45,499 bases of DNA from Endozoicomonas acroporae (GTDB lineage: Bacteria; Pseudomonadota; Gammaproteobacteria; Pseudomonadales; Endozoicomonadaceae), in NCBI RefSeq assembly GCF_002864045.1, contig NZ_PJPV01000011.1, positions 1 to 45,499 of the forward strand. Reading direction: 5' to 3'. Positions 1 through 8,003 of the stretch are shown here, one piece after another. Every line of letters begins with the position of its first letter. The first letter of the stretch is position 1. The translations under genes were made by a program, and so were the position numbers. Under the pieces are notes generated by a model. It was not told the origin of the DNA, did no database searches, and saw only the letters and a program-made list of their open reading frames with translations.

Positions 1-22
1 AAAATCTTCTGACTGCTGGTGA

Positions 23-187
23 TAAGTAGCTAACCATATGAAATCATATATTTCTGACTCCTTATTCAGGCACTCTGCTTCGTTACAACTCCGGTCACAT
101 AGCTACGGCTATGCTCCCTCCGTTGTGCCTCGCATAGCACCTGCCCAAGTAGTCAGAAATATATGATTCCATATGGCCAGCTACTTA
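23..187. mobile_element. 165-bp MITE-like element, copy A
   Basis: This is a non-coding 165-bp element starting TAAGTAGCTAACCATATG and ending CATATGGCCAGCTACTTA, so its ends are imperfect inverted repeats that extend inward through AATCATATATTTCTGAC-type sequence. The centre holds a small palindrome around CATAGCTACGGCTATG. A second copy of exactly the same length lies at 33141-33305 in the opposite orientation and is clearly homologous throughout. TA at both outer edges fits a TA target duplication of the IS630/mariner type, which is inference. No transposase is present, so it would have to be mobilised in trans. Confidence 0.75.
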
Positions 188-194
188 GACAGAC

Positions 195-3100
195 TCAACT
201 GGATTCAGGCTTATGATTAACCATTAGCTGATAACTTTCCGAATCATTTTTCTGTTTAGCCAGATCCAGTACTTTACTATCAATTTTGATGTCAGGGTGT
301 GAAAGTAAACACCTGATACAACCTGATTCGCCTGCAAATACTGCCAGCATCAAAGCCGTGTAGCCGTGATTCTTTTGTGTATTGATCGACGAAGGGTCAT
401 GTACAAGCAATGCCTCAACACAGTCCCCATGACCGTATCTTGCTGCCGACATTAATGGCGTCCAGCCATCAATGTCTGGCAGGTTTGCGTCAATTCCCTG
501 TTTTTTCAAAAGCGCCAGCAAACAGTCCGTTTTCCCGTTTCTTGCTGCGTGCATTAATGCGGTCCAACCGGCATTGGACTGGGCATTCGGATCAATTTTT
601 TCCTCTTTCAGAAGCTCTTCCAGACAATTCGTTTGCCCATATTCTGCAGCATGCATGAGTGCAGTTGTGCCTGTATTATCCCTCTCGTTCACGTTGATGA
701 CGTTCATCGCCAGAATTGCTTTGAGGCAATCAATCTGGCCATTTTTTGCGGCCATCATTGCCAGTGTTAACCCTTGTTTATTACGAACATGGATCAATAC
801 TCCGGCAACATTCAGCAGTTCAGTCAGAGATGTCAAATTACCACTGATTACTGCATCCAGGATCTGTTGAAATTGTTGCCATGGTTGACACTGTGCTACA
901 TTACAGGACTGCGCATACTGCCATGCGGTTTTACCGTAATTATCTGTGGTGTTAATGTCTATATTCGGTTGTTTGAGTAATAACGAGGCACAACGTTCAT
1001 CCCCTCCATTTGCTGCCAGAATCAAAGCCGTAGCGCCATCTTTTTTTCGTGCATTGAGCGACGAAGGGTCATGTGCAAGCAACGCCTCAACACAGTCCCC
1101 ATGACCGTTTCTTGCTGCCGACATTAATGGCGTCCAGCCATCAATGTCAGGCAGGTTTGCGTCAATTCCCTGTTTTTCCAAAAGTGCCAACAAACAGTCC
1201 GTTTTCCCGTTTCTTGCTGCGTACATTAATGCGCTCCAACCTCTATTGTCCCGCGCATTCAGTTTGATGTCTTTATGTTTCAAAAGTTCTGTCAGGCTGT
1301 CCGTATGCCCGAGTTGTGCAGCCAGCATGAGTGCAGTAACTCTATATTTGCCCCGACAATTCACATCAATTTTTTGGTGTGCCAGAAGCAGTTCCAGGCA
1401 CTTCGTTCGCCCATGATCTGCAGCCAGAATGAGAGCAGTCTTGAGGTTGTTTTCCTGGTTGTTAACGTCAATTCCTTCCTGTGCCAGAAGTAGTTCCAGG
1501 CACTCCGTTTGCCCAAATGCCGCAGCCAGCATGAGTGCAGTTTGGCCGTTATTTTCTACCTCGTCCACGTCAATGATTTTTTTCTCCAGAATTGCTTTCA
1601 GGCAATAAATATTGCCATATTTTGCGGCCAGCATTGCCAGCGTTAACCCAAAAATATTACGCAGATGAATCCATGCAGTGTTATCGTTTTTATTGGTTGT
1701 ATTGATGCCACTATCGGATTTTTGAAATAATAACGAGACACAACGTTCATCCCCTTCAATTACCGCCAGCATTAACGCCGTATAGCCTTCCTTGTTTTGT
1801 TCATTGATCGACGACGCATCATGGTCAAGCAATGCCTTTACACAGTCCCCATGACCGCCTCTTGCTGCCGCCATTAATGGCGTCCAGCTATTCTTGATAC
1901 GCAGGTCTACATTAATTTTTTGCTGTTTCAGAAGCACCTTCAGACAATCAGTTTGCCCGTATCTTGCAGCGAGCTTTACTGCGGTCCAACCGTCATTGGT
2001 CTCTATATTCAGTTTGATATCATCACGTGTCAGAAGTGCCATCAGACACTCGATTTGCCCATATGCTGCAGCCAGAGAGAGTGCGGTAAAGCCACTCTTG
2101 TCCTGCAAATTCACTTTAATTCCTTTCTTTGCCAGAAATAGTTTCAGGTGCTCTGTTTTGCCATATTTTGCAGCTATCATTAATAGCGTTTGATCTTGTT
2201 CATTTTTTGAGGTGAAGTCAACAACAGGGTGTTTGCAGAGCATTGTAAATTTTTCTGAGTCAAACTGTAATGTTGAAAACAAGACTTTCTGGAATTCAGC
2301 TTTGATAAACCTGGTTGAACACTTGTGCAGACTATGTTTTAGTAAAAAGTCAATGATACCAGCCTGTTTCAGTTTAAATGCCCGGTGTAATAAGTTGTTG
2401 AAGAAATTACTGGCATGCCCTTTAAGAGATCCCGCAGGCAGATGCGGTAAAAATCCGGTTGACCCTGCTGCATCATCGTTCAGGGTATTAATAGTTTTCT
2501 CTAACATAATCTCCTTTATTTGAGGGTCAGATTTAACCATTTCGTCCCATTTTTCAGATGCAGTTTTATCAAGGAAAAACTCAAAAAAGTCACTTGGTTT
2601 ATTAGAGTTGTGCAAAGCATATTGAAAAAGATTGAAACGTACTTCATTAGGTAAGTTATTAAAATCAACTGTTTTTAAATGACTCAGTGTCAATGTTTGA
2701 TGGTTATCCCATTCCAGGTTGCAGTTGGCATCCTGCATAAGAGGAGTTTCTGATTTAAAGACCCAGAAATAAAGATTATCCTTCGAGCCAATGTAGAAAA
2801 GTGGTGCTTTATCTTTATCTTTATCTTTATCTTTCTTCGAAAAAAACCGGGAAGAGTGTGCGTTATTTTTCTCGCCAACCATAGTGAGTACGTTCGCGGC
2901 AGGAGTATGATTCAAATAATTATCGATTAACCATACCTGAAATCGCTCCCGACTCTTTGAAAATTCATAGCTCCCATCATCGCAGGGTTTGATGATTGTG
3001 CATAGGCCAAGCCTGTTTTTATCATTGGTTTTGAACCGAAGATTTATTGGGGTTATAAAATCCACTTTAATTCCATCAGTGATTTCATCCTCCAATTCTG

Positions 3101-3992
3101 AGGAAAAAACAGGACGGGTCAGCCAGTGTTCTTTATTTCGCTTTTTTAAAGAGGATACTAAGTCCTGGTAAAATACATCTGTCAGTTTATTAAGTATTTC
3201 GAACTCCGGCATCAGGGATGGCAGGATAAGTTCAAGTCGATCAATCATTCCTGTATTATTATTGAGATTTACATTGTGACCAAAATCTTTAAGGGGTTCC
3301 AAACCAAACTGTTCACAGACTAAATTGTAAAGTTCACTGTGCGTGTGTACTTCATTCCCTAATCCAAATTCATCCTTATCACTGGCACGCTCTTTTATCA
3401 GAAATAATTTAACGCCATAATCCAGTAACCCGTGTCGAATCTGCAACAGCACCTTTTGTGGGTCGCGGGAGTTCTCGATGCTGGTAAATCCACTTTGAAG
3501 GCGGGTACCATTGCCCCCAAGACAATTGTCTATCCCTGAAAGAATCTCATGAAACAAAGTGCAAAAACTGTCTCTATTTAAAGACCATTTATCAGCATCA
3601 TCAGGATTTTTCGCTTCCAGCTCAAGAAACCGCTCAGTTCGATTAATGATTCTATGGAGATAATAACGAGTATCCTTGAATGATATCAGGCTGTGAGGTT
3701 TTTTATCATCATATTTCAGATCATCTGAAATCTTTGTGTAAAAGGTATCAATTTGATTATTAAATTCATTGCTGATTAAACGCTGTGTCAAAGTCTTCAG
3801 CTTGCCAATGTCAGTCAGAAACTGGGTTTTCATTTTGATGTAGCTGACAGGTTGATCCATTTTAATTTCTGCCAGCGTTCTAAAATTTCCATCAGGGAAA
3901 GCAATGTAATCAGTTGTTTTCTCATCCGGGTTTTCAGTGCTTTCTGACAATAATGGACTCTGGAATAAAATGGGGTGATATTGTGGTATCAT
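195..3992 (-). CDS. Large ankyrin-repeat protein (1265 aa), putative host-directed
   Basis: Residues 1 to about 590 form a mostly helical region that I do not recognise. Residues about 600-1250 hold some 17 ankyrin repeats with the usual TALMLAA..G..DCL..LL pattern. No signal peptide or membrane segment is visible, so the protein is cytoplasmic or secreted by a dedicated system; ankyrin arrays bind proteins. The array grew by block duplication: the repeats encoded at 387-570 and 1059-1242 are almost identical and 672 bp apart, and a more diverged third version lies near 1815-1990. A KD dipeptide run around residues 387-395 comes from a hexanucleotide repeat. The ATG at 3992 follows a weak purine-rich stretch. 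The gene ends 8 bp from MITE copy A. It is a different type of ankyrin protein from its two downstream neighbours. Confidence 0.9.
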   Translation of the reverse strand: MIPQYHPILFQSPLLSESTENPDEKTTDYIAFPDGNFRTLAEIKMDQPVSYIKMKTQFLTDIGKLKTLTQRLISNEFNNQIDTFYTKISDDLKYDDKKPHSLISFKDTRYYLHRIINRTERFLELEAKNPDDADKWSLNRDSFCTLFHEILSGIDNCLGGNGTRLQSGFTSIENSRDPQKVLLQIRHGLLDYGVKLFLIKERASDKDEFGLGNEVHTHSELYNLVCEQFGLEPLKDFGHNVNLNNNTGMIDRLELILPSLMPEFEILNKLTDVFYQDLVSSLKKRNKEHWLTRPVFSSELEDEITDGIKVDFITPINLRFKTNDKNRLGLCTIIKPCDDGSYEFSKSRERFQVWLIDNYLNHTPAANVLTMVGEKNNAHSSRFFSKKDKDKDKDKAPLFYIGSKDNLYFWVFKSETPLMQDANCNLEWDNHQTLTLSHLKTVDFNNLPNEVRFNLFQYALHNSNKPSDFFEFFLDKTASEKWDEMVKSDPQIKEIMLEKTINTLNDDAAGSTGFLPHLPAGSLKGHASNFFNNLLHRAFKLKQAGIIDFLLKHSLHKCSTRFIKAEFQKVLFSTLQFDSEKFTMLCKHPVVDFTSKNEQDQTLLMIAAKYGKTEHLKLFLAKKGIKVNLQDKSGFTALSLAAAYGQIECLMALLTRDDIKLNIETNDGWTAVKLAARYGQTDCLKVLLKQQKINVDLRIKNSWTPLMAAARGGHGDCVKALLDHDASSINEQNKEGYTALMLAVIEGDERCVSLLFQKSDSGINTTNKNDNTAWIHLRNIFGLTLAMLAAKYGNIYCLKAILEKKIIDVDEVENNGQTALMLAAAFGQTECLELLLAQEGIDVNNQENNLKTALILAADHGRTKCLELLLAHQKIDVNCRGKYRVTALMLAAQLGHTDSLTELLKHKDIKLNARDNRGWSALMYAARNGKTDCLLALLEKQGIDANLPDIDGWTPLMSAARNGHGDCVEALLAHDPSSLNARKKDGATALILAANGGDERCASLLLKQPNIDINTTDNYGKTAWQYAQSCNVAQCQPWQQFQQILDAVISGNLTSLTELLNVAGVLIHVRNKQGLTLAMMAAKNGQIDCLKAILAMNVINVNERDNTGTTALMHAAEYGQTNCLEELLKEEKIDPNAQSNAGWTALMHAARNGKTDCLLALLKKQGIDANLPDIDGWTPLMSAARYGHGDCVEALLVHDPSSINTQKNHGYTALMLAVFAGESGCIRCLLSHPDIKIDSKVLDLAKQKNDSESYQLMVNHKPESS
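387..1242. repeat. Long direct repeat inside the ankyrin gene (672-bp offset)
   Basis: The segment 387-570 recurs at 1059-1242 with only a handful of differences, including identical stretches such as CATTAATGGCGTCCAGCCAT. Each copy encodes about two ankyrin repeats (KTDCLLALL, GIDANLPDIDGWTPLMSAAR, HGDCVEALL). This is stronger conservation than neighbouring repeats show, indicating recent block duplication or gene conversion. Recombination between the copies would remove 224 codons in frame. Confidence 0.8.
2807..2834. repeat. Hexanucleotide microsatellite (CTTTAT)4
   Basis: Four perfect CTTTAT units followed by CTTT lie inside the 1265-residue ankyrin gene. On the coding strand they encode a Lys-Asp run. 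A six-base unit keeps the reading frame, so slippage would change linker length and would not switch the gene off. Confidence 0.75.
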
Positions 3993-4120
3993 TTATTCTT
4001 TACTCTTGATTATCTAATGTAACGATTCAGTCCCAATAAAGAGGGATTGTATCTTATCAAATTGACTTTAGGGTTAATAAGGAATCGGCGAAAGTCCTCC
4101 TCGCTGGCTGAGAGTATTAG

Positions 4121-4184
4121 CTTGCCAACGTTTTGAGTGTGCTCCTGCGGCCACTCAAAGAATACAGCAGGTCCCGTTGGTAAG
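4121..4184. other. Nested inverted repeat in the gap between two ankyrin genes
   Basis: The outer arms CTTGCCAACG (4121-4130) and CGTTGGTAAG (4175-4184) pair with one G-T wobble. The inner arms TTTGAGTG (4132-4139) and CACTCAAA (4152-4159) pair perfectly around a 12-nt loop. It lies directly after the stop of the 4187-7231 gene (minus strand). There is no strong T-tract, so it is not a classical intrinsic terminator; it could be an RNA structure, a termination or processing site, or a relic of a mobile-element end. The rest of 3993-4186 shows nothing else recognisable. Confidence 0.5.
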
Positions 4185-4186
4185 CT

Positions 4187-7100
4187 TCACGGGTATTTTT
4201 CCTGTTTTATATTATGCTTTTTTTCTTCCATACTTTTGTGATCCTTCTTCTTTTCTTCCTTTATGTTTATATTCAGCGATGCCTCAAGATCTTCTAAATC
4301 ATGAATACCTTTCCCGTAAAATTCTGAAGGTTTACCACCACGGCTGTATAAACTATACCCATTTGATTTATTGTATTTTTCAAAATTTATAACTGGAGGT
4401 ATGCGACAACCCCCGGCGAAGGCTTCTGGAACAGTCTGTGGCCAGAACTCATCTTCTATTTTTCCCCGACCTTCCTTCAAGGTGCATCCATGTTTGATTA
4501 ATTCAATCAGTGCTTCTTTATTGTTTTTATGTGCTGCATAATGGACAGGCTTGGAATGCATTTTATTCTCTATAAATTTTGATGCGCCAAGATCATCTAT
4601 CAGGTACGAGATAAGTGTATGTTTGCCCAGGTAACATATCAAATGAAGCGCGCGGGTACCATTAACAGATATTGCTTTATTTATGTTGGGCATATTTTTC
4701 AATAACAATTTACTGATATCATCGTTGGCATGTGTGAAAGAAAAGTAAAGCAGGGAATTTGTTGCTTTTTCACAACACCTGTCGGCGACGGCTCCTGCAT
4801 TCAATAATTTTTCAGTAGTATTGAGATTATTGTTTTTAACACTGAAATAAAGAGCAGTTTGTGCGTATCTAATCTGGCCCAGGTTCAGATTCGCTAATAA
4901 TGCATCTATAACCTGATCGTTCAAATTTAACTCACATGCAGAAGTAATAGGGGTATTACGTTCGGAATCCGACACATTGACATCAATGCCAGGCTGCTGG
5001 CAGAGAAAAAGTATGGCGTCCTGGTTGTTCATGCGAACAGCGAGGCTAAGAGCGGTATTACCATCTCTCATGCGAGCGTTTATATTAATACCGTCCAGCT
5101 TACTAAGAAATTCTAGCACTGCCCACTGACTATTTAAGGCAGCCAGAGGCAAGGGATGAAGTAACACTTCTGGATCATTTGGATCTCTCAGAGAGTCAAT
5201 CATTAATTGGGGCATTAATTGGGGGGGAGTTTGTTTCAGGCGCATGATAGTGTCTAAATCACCTGCCACGCACGCATTATAGTACGTTACATTGAAATCG
5301 TCCCGGCTAAGTGGTGCCTGCATTATAGTTGGCAGTGCTGATGCTCCGCAGACGTCGTCCGGATCGATATTTTCGGGATTCCTGTCTGCTTCATAACCAC
5401 TTGCAGGTGTCAATGCTGATGCCCCGCAGACGTCGTCCGGATCGATATTTTCGGGATTCCTGTTTGTTTCATCACCACTTGCATGTGTGTTGGCAAAGGC
5501 AGAGTGGTCCGAGCCCGGTATAGGCTGTTCAGGTGCTGGTAGCGCACCTGGTGTAGTGTCTGTGGAAGCAACAGCGCCGGTCGTTTTTTCAGGTTTTTCT
5601 ATATGCAGTATTTGTAGTTTTTTTGCTAATTTCTGGAATATTGTTATTTGTTTTGTATCTTTTTCTTCTTTCTTGTCATCATTGTTTTTAATACCGTGTT
5701 CCTTCTCATAGTTCATCATCTGTACTTCATCACCTTCATAAATTTCCAAAGGTGTGCCACCCTGATAAAATAATTCTTTTCCGTTTGATTTATTTGTCCT
5801 GGTAAAGTCTATTTTTTGTGTATGACGACCATTAATTATTTTCTTTTTCCAGAAGTCTTTTTCTATTCTTCCTTTTCCTGCAAACAGGGTGCATCCATGA
5901 TCGATTAATCTACGCAATGTTGTTGCGTTATTGTCATGCGCTGCATAATGAACTGCCATGGAGTTATATTTATTGGTCAAGGATTTCGACGCTTTGCGCC
6001 TATCTATCAGGTAAGTAATGATGTCATCTTTGCCTGTTAAAGCAGCAAGATGCAGCACACGAGCCCCGGCTTCGGATATTTTTTGATTTATGTCTGTCAA
6101 ATGACTCAATAACAATTTACTAATCTGATCGGAGGCATTTGTGAAAGAAATGTAAAATACGCTGTCTTTTCCGTCACTATGCATCGTGTCAACAGGTGCC
6201 TCGTTATATATTAATATTTCAGTAGTTTTCAGATTATTGTTTTTAACGCTATGGGAAAGTGCAGTTTCACCGTTTTTGTTTGGGCCCAGGTACGGTTTTT
6301 TATTCAATAATGTTTGTATAATACGATTGTCTGAGTTTTTTTCACAGGCTAAAATAATAGGTGTGCAACCGAGGCTGTTTTCCACATTTACATCAATGTT
6401 CGGTTGTTGACAGAGATAGTGTACGGCCGCCCCCTGGTGATTTCTGATGGCAAAGTGGAGAGCGGTATTTTTTTCAGGCCCGCAAGCATTTATATCAATA
6501 TATGGATTTTGGCAAAGAAATCTTAACACTCTCCGCTGATTACGTTCGGCAGCCAGATGCAGGGGATGAACTGATATTGTTGGGTTGTCCGGATGCGTCA
6601 GAAAATTATTCATTGACTTGGGATCAGCCTGGTACAGTTGTGAAATTGTCTCTACATCATCACTCAGACAGGCATGAAAGTATATATTATTGAATTCATC
6701 CTGATTTAATGGCTTGGCAGTTACAGGTGGCAATGCGCACGCCCCTTCAAGGTCGTCCGGGAAGGGATTTTCGTTAATCTCGTCTTCTTCTGGCCGGGGC
6801 ATGGCCGGCTCATAACCTGGTAACAAGGGGAACAGCTGATCATAGGTTGGCAGATTGAAATATAAATGGTCAGAACTGTCGGGATAGGCTGGTGGTGGAT
6901 CTGTCGGTAGTAGAAATTCATTAGCAGTATCATGCCCGGTTTCTTGCCCACAGGGCGGGACAGTCATCGTGCTATCAACAGGATGCGGCAACATGGTTCT
7001 TTGCCCGAGGCTCATCGCCTGAGGAGTGGGCGATTGTGAATCTGGCAGATTGGCAAAGAATGAGTTAGCAGATGAACTCTCGTAAATGTGGCGGTTATCG

Positions 7101-7231
7101 AAGTCACCTGAATTCCCAGGAGCACCATTATTAGTGGTTGTGCCTGGTATTTGATTCTGAGGGTTAGTTGAAGTAGCAAAGGAAACTGTATCTGTAACAG
7201 TAGTAACCGGATTGCCAACGGAGTAGTACAT
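4187..7231 (-). CDS. Ankyrin-repeat protein with two homologous halves and a PPxY motif (1014 aa)
   Basis: The protein has an acidic, Pro-rich N-terminus with a PPAY motif at residues 113-116, then two homologous ankyrin modules at about residues 174-500 and 640-975. They are joined by a linker carrying a 26-residue tandem duplication (NPENIDPDDVCGASAL). Each module runs through roughly seven ankyrin-like repeats (HPLHLAA, NTALHFAIRN, ALSHSVKNNNL, VHYAAHDNN) and ends with a conserved cap: GC(T)L, then IE..FW, then GG(T/K)P.E.Y. The C-terminus is Lys/Glu-rich. It is a full-length paralogue of the 8004-11780 gene, with homologous upstream DNA. The ATG at 7231 has AAGG nine bases upstream. No signal peptide or membrane span is seen. 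A host-directed scaffold role is inference. Confidence 0.88.
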   Translation of the reverse strand: MYYSVGNPVTTVTDTVSFATSTNPQNQIPGTTTNNGAPGNSGDFDNRHIYESSSANSFFANLPDSQSPTPQAMSLGQRTMLPHPVDSTMTVPPCGQETGHDTANEFLLPTDPPPAYPDSSDHLYFNLPTYDQLFPLLPGYEPAMPRPEEDEINENPFPDDLEGACALPPVTAKPLNQDEFNNIYFHACLSDDVETISQLYQADPKSMNNFLTHPDNPTISVHPLHLAAERNQRRVLRFLCQNPYIDINACGPEKNTALHFAIRNHQGAAVHYLCQQPNIDVNVENSLGCTPIILACEKNSDNRIIQTLLNKKPYLGPNKNGETALSHSVKNNNLKTTEILIYNEAPVDTMHSDGKDSVFYISFTNASDQISKLLLSHLTDINQKISEAGARVLHLAALTGKDDIITYLIDRRKASKSLTNKYNSMAVHYAAHDNNATTLRRLIDHGCTLFAGKGRIEKDFWKKKIINGRHTQKIDFTRTNKSNGKELFYQGGTPLEIYEGDEVQMMNYEKEHGIKNNDDKKEEKDTKQITIFQKLAKKLQILHIEKPEKTTGAVASTDTTPGALPAPEQPIPGSDHSAFANTHASGDETNRNPENIDPDDVCGASALTPASGYEADRNPENIDPDDVCGASALPTIMQAPLSRDDFNVTYYNACVAGDLDTIMRLKQTPPQLMPQLMIDSLRDPNDPEVLLHPLPLAALNSQWAVLEFLSKLDGININARMRDGNTALSLAVRMNNQDAILFLCQQPGIDVNVSDSERNTPITSACELNLNDQVIDALLANLNLGQIRYAQTALYFSVKNNNLNTTEKLLNAGAVADRCCEKATNSLLYFSFTHANDDISKLLLKNMPNINKAISVNGTRALHLICYLGKHTLISYLIDDLGASKFIENKMHSKPVHYAAHKNNKEALIELIKHGCTLKEGRGKIEDEFWPQTVPEAFAGGCRIPPVINFEKYNKSNGYSLYSRGGKPSEFYGKGIHDLEDLEASLNINIKEEKKKDHKSMEEKKHNIKQEKYP
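5338..5493. repeat. 78-bp tandem duplication (two units)
   Basis: Two nearly identical 78-bp units start at 5338 and 5416 and share CGCAGACGTCGTCCGGATCG. They encode 26 residues each in the linker between the two ankyrin modules of the 1014-residue protein. The unit is a multiple of three, so the frame is kept. The second paralogue has only one diverged equivalent (DDVRGASA), so the duplication is specific to this copy. Confidence 0.85.
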
Positions 7232-7450
7232 GGTACATGCCTTATATTTAATTGGGTATTTCCAAAGCCTGCTTCGGTTTCGTTGTTGGCTTTTGAATTT
7301 CCTGATAGCGAATCACTATGGTACTACTTTTGGGATAAGCCATAAGAGAATCTGAAATGCCGTACAAAAACTGAACGTTAACGAACTTTGTTAATTAATA
7401 CTTTTGTTCAGACCGTAAAACTAATCAATAGTTCAAATGCTGCCTGCTTT
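7232..7450 (-). promoter_or_regulatory. Upstream region conserved between the two ankyrin paralogues (copy 1)
   Basis: About 200 bp upstream of the 1014-residue ankyrin gene aligns with 11781-11995 upstream of the paralogue. Shared stretches include CAAAGCCTG, CACTATGGTACT / TTACTATGGTACT, TAAGAGAA.CTGAAATGCCG and ATCAATAGTTC. Non-coding DNA this similar either reflects recent duplication or contains the promoter and leader. A possible minus-strand pair, TTTACG-17-AATTAA (copy 2: TTTACG-17-ATTATC), is in the same place in both copies, but the boxes are weak. Confidence 0.55.
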
Positions 7451-7567
7451 GGCTGCATCAGTCACTTGATTATGGTTTTCAAAATCGTAAAGGTTAAATG
7501 CAAGTTGGCCCGGAGCTATGCTAGAATTTTCGGATGCTTCAGTTTATTTTTGGTGTTCAAATTTATA

Positions 7568-7664
7568 TTGATTTCAGTTGTGTATTCAGCAGGGTAATTT
7601 TTTCTTACTCAAGGAGGGCGGGAAGTTGGTGTTTGAATAAAATTTTATCAATCAATAGATCTGA
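7568..7664 (-). pseudogene. Relic of the Fic-like gene
   Basis: The stretch matches bases 12692-12785, inside the intact 465-residue gene, with long shared runs (CAGTTGTGTATTCAGC, AAAATTTTATCAA). Read on the minus strand in the aligned frame it gives IDKILFKHQL.ALLE-stop-EKIT.LNTQL, matching VDKILFKYQLMALLEKEIITPLNTQL of the intact protein but with an in-frame TAA. The rest of the gene is gone. It sits upstream of the 1014-residue ankyrin gene just as the intact gene sits upstream of the paralogue. The remainder of 7451-8003 holds a REP-like repeat and nothing else I can support. Confidence 0.75.
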
Positions 7665-7798
7665 TATTACATGATAATTTAGATCATATCATTTCTCTGA
7701 AGAAAGGCTGAGGGGTAGCTTTTTCAAATTTGCTTTATCAGATTCTGGTACATCGTTTCAATATGATTGATGGGTTCCTTCTATCAATGACTCCCAGG

Positions 7799-7890
7799 CT
7801 CCGTTCGTCCTGAGCGGAGTCGAAGGGCGTAAACAACATACCCTGAAGACTGTGCCAATCACCCTTCGACTCCGCTCAGGGTGAACGGAG
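7799..7890. repeat. REP-like palindromic repeat, copy 1
   Basis: Arms of about 30 bp (CTCCGTTCGTCCTGAGCGGA at the left, CACCCTTCGACTCCGCTCAG towards the right) form an imperfect inverted repeat around a loop containing TGTGCCAATC. A related copy lies at 35632-35719 and shares both the arm core (GTCGAAGGGC) and the loop edge. Palindromes of the type GTTCG..CTGAGC..GTCGAAGGGC are widespread in proteobacterial intergenic DNA. It may fold in RNA near the 3' end of the 8004-11780 gene. Confidence 0.7.
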
Positions 7891-8003
7891 ATTGGTACAC
7901 ATCAAACTCATCGAAATAATGTACTAGTGCACACCTTTGCTGCTTTCATAGTAGCTGAGCAATGAGTTTTACATTGCTAAAATACGCAATTTTTAATAGG
8001 TAC

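Noticed and set aside
23..187. Possible CRISPR or tRNA-like repeat
   Set aside because: There is no spacer-repeat series and no cloverleaf; the inverted ends and a same-length second copy point to a MITE.
2200..3992. NEL-type ubiquitin ligase domain in the N-terminal part of the 1265-residue ankyrin protein
   Set aside because: NCLGGNGTRLQ and EVHTHSELYNLVCEQFGL faintly recall NEL helices, but the CxD catalytic motif is missing and the similarity is too weak to claim.
7388..7597. Plus-strand frame of 69 codons in the gap upstream of an ankyrin gene
   Set aside because: No ribosome-binding site; it overlaps the conserved upstream region and the Fic-like relic, which explain the sequence better.
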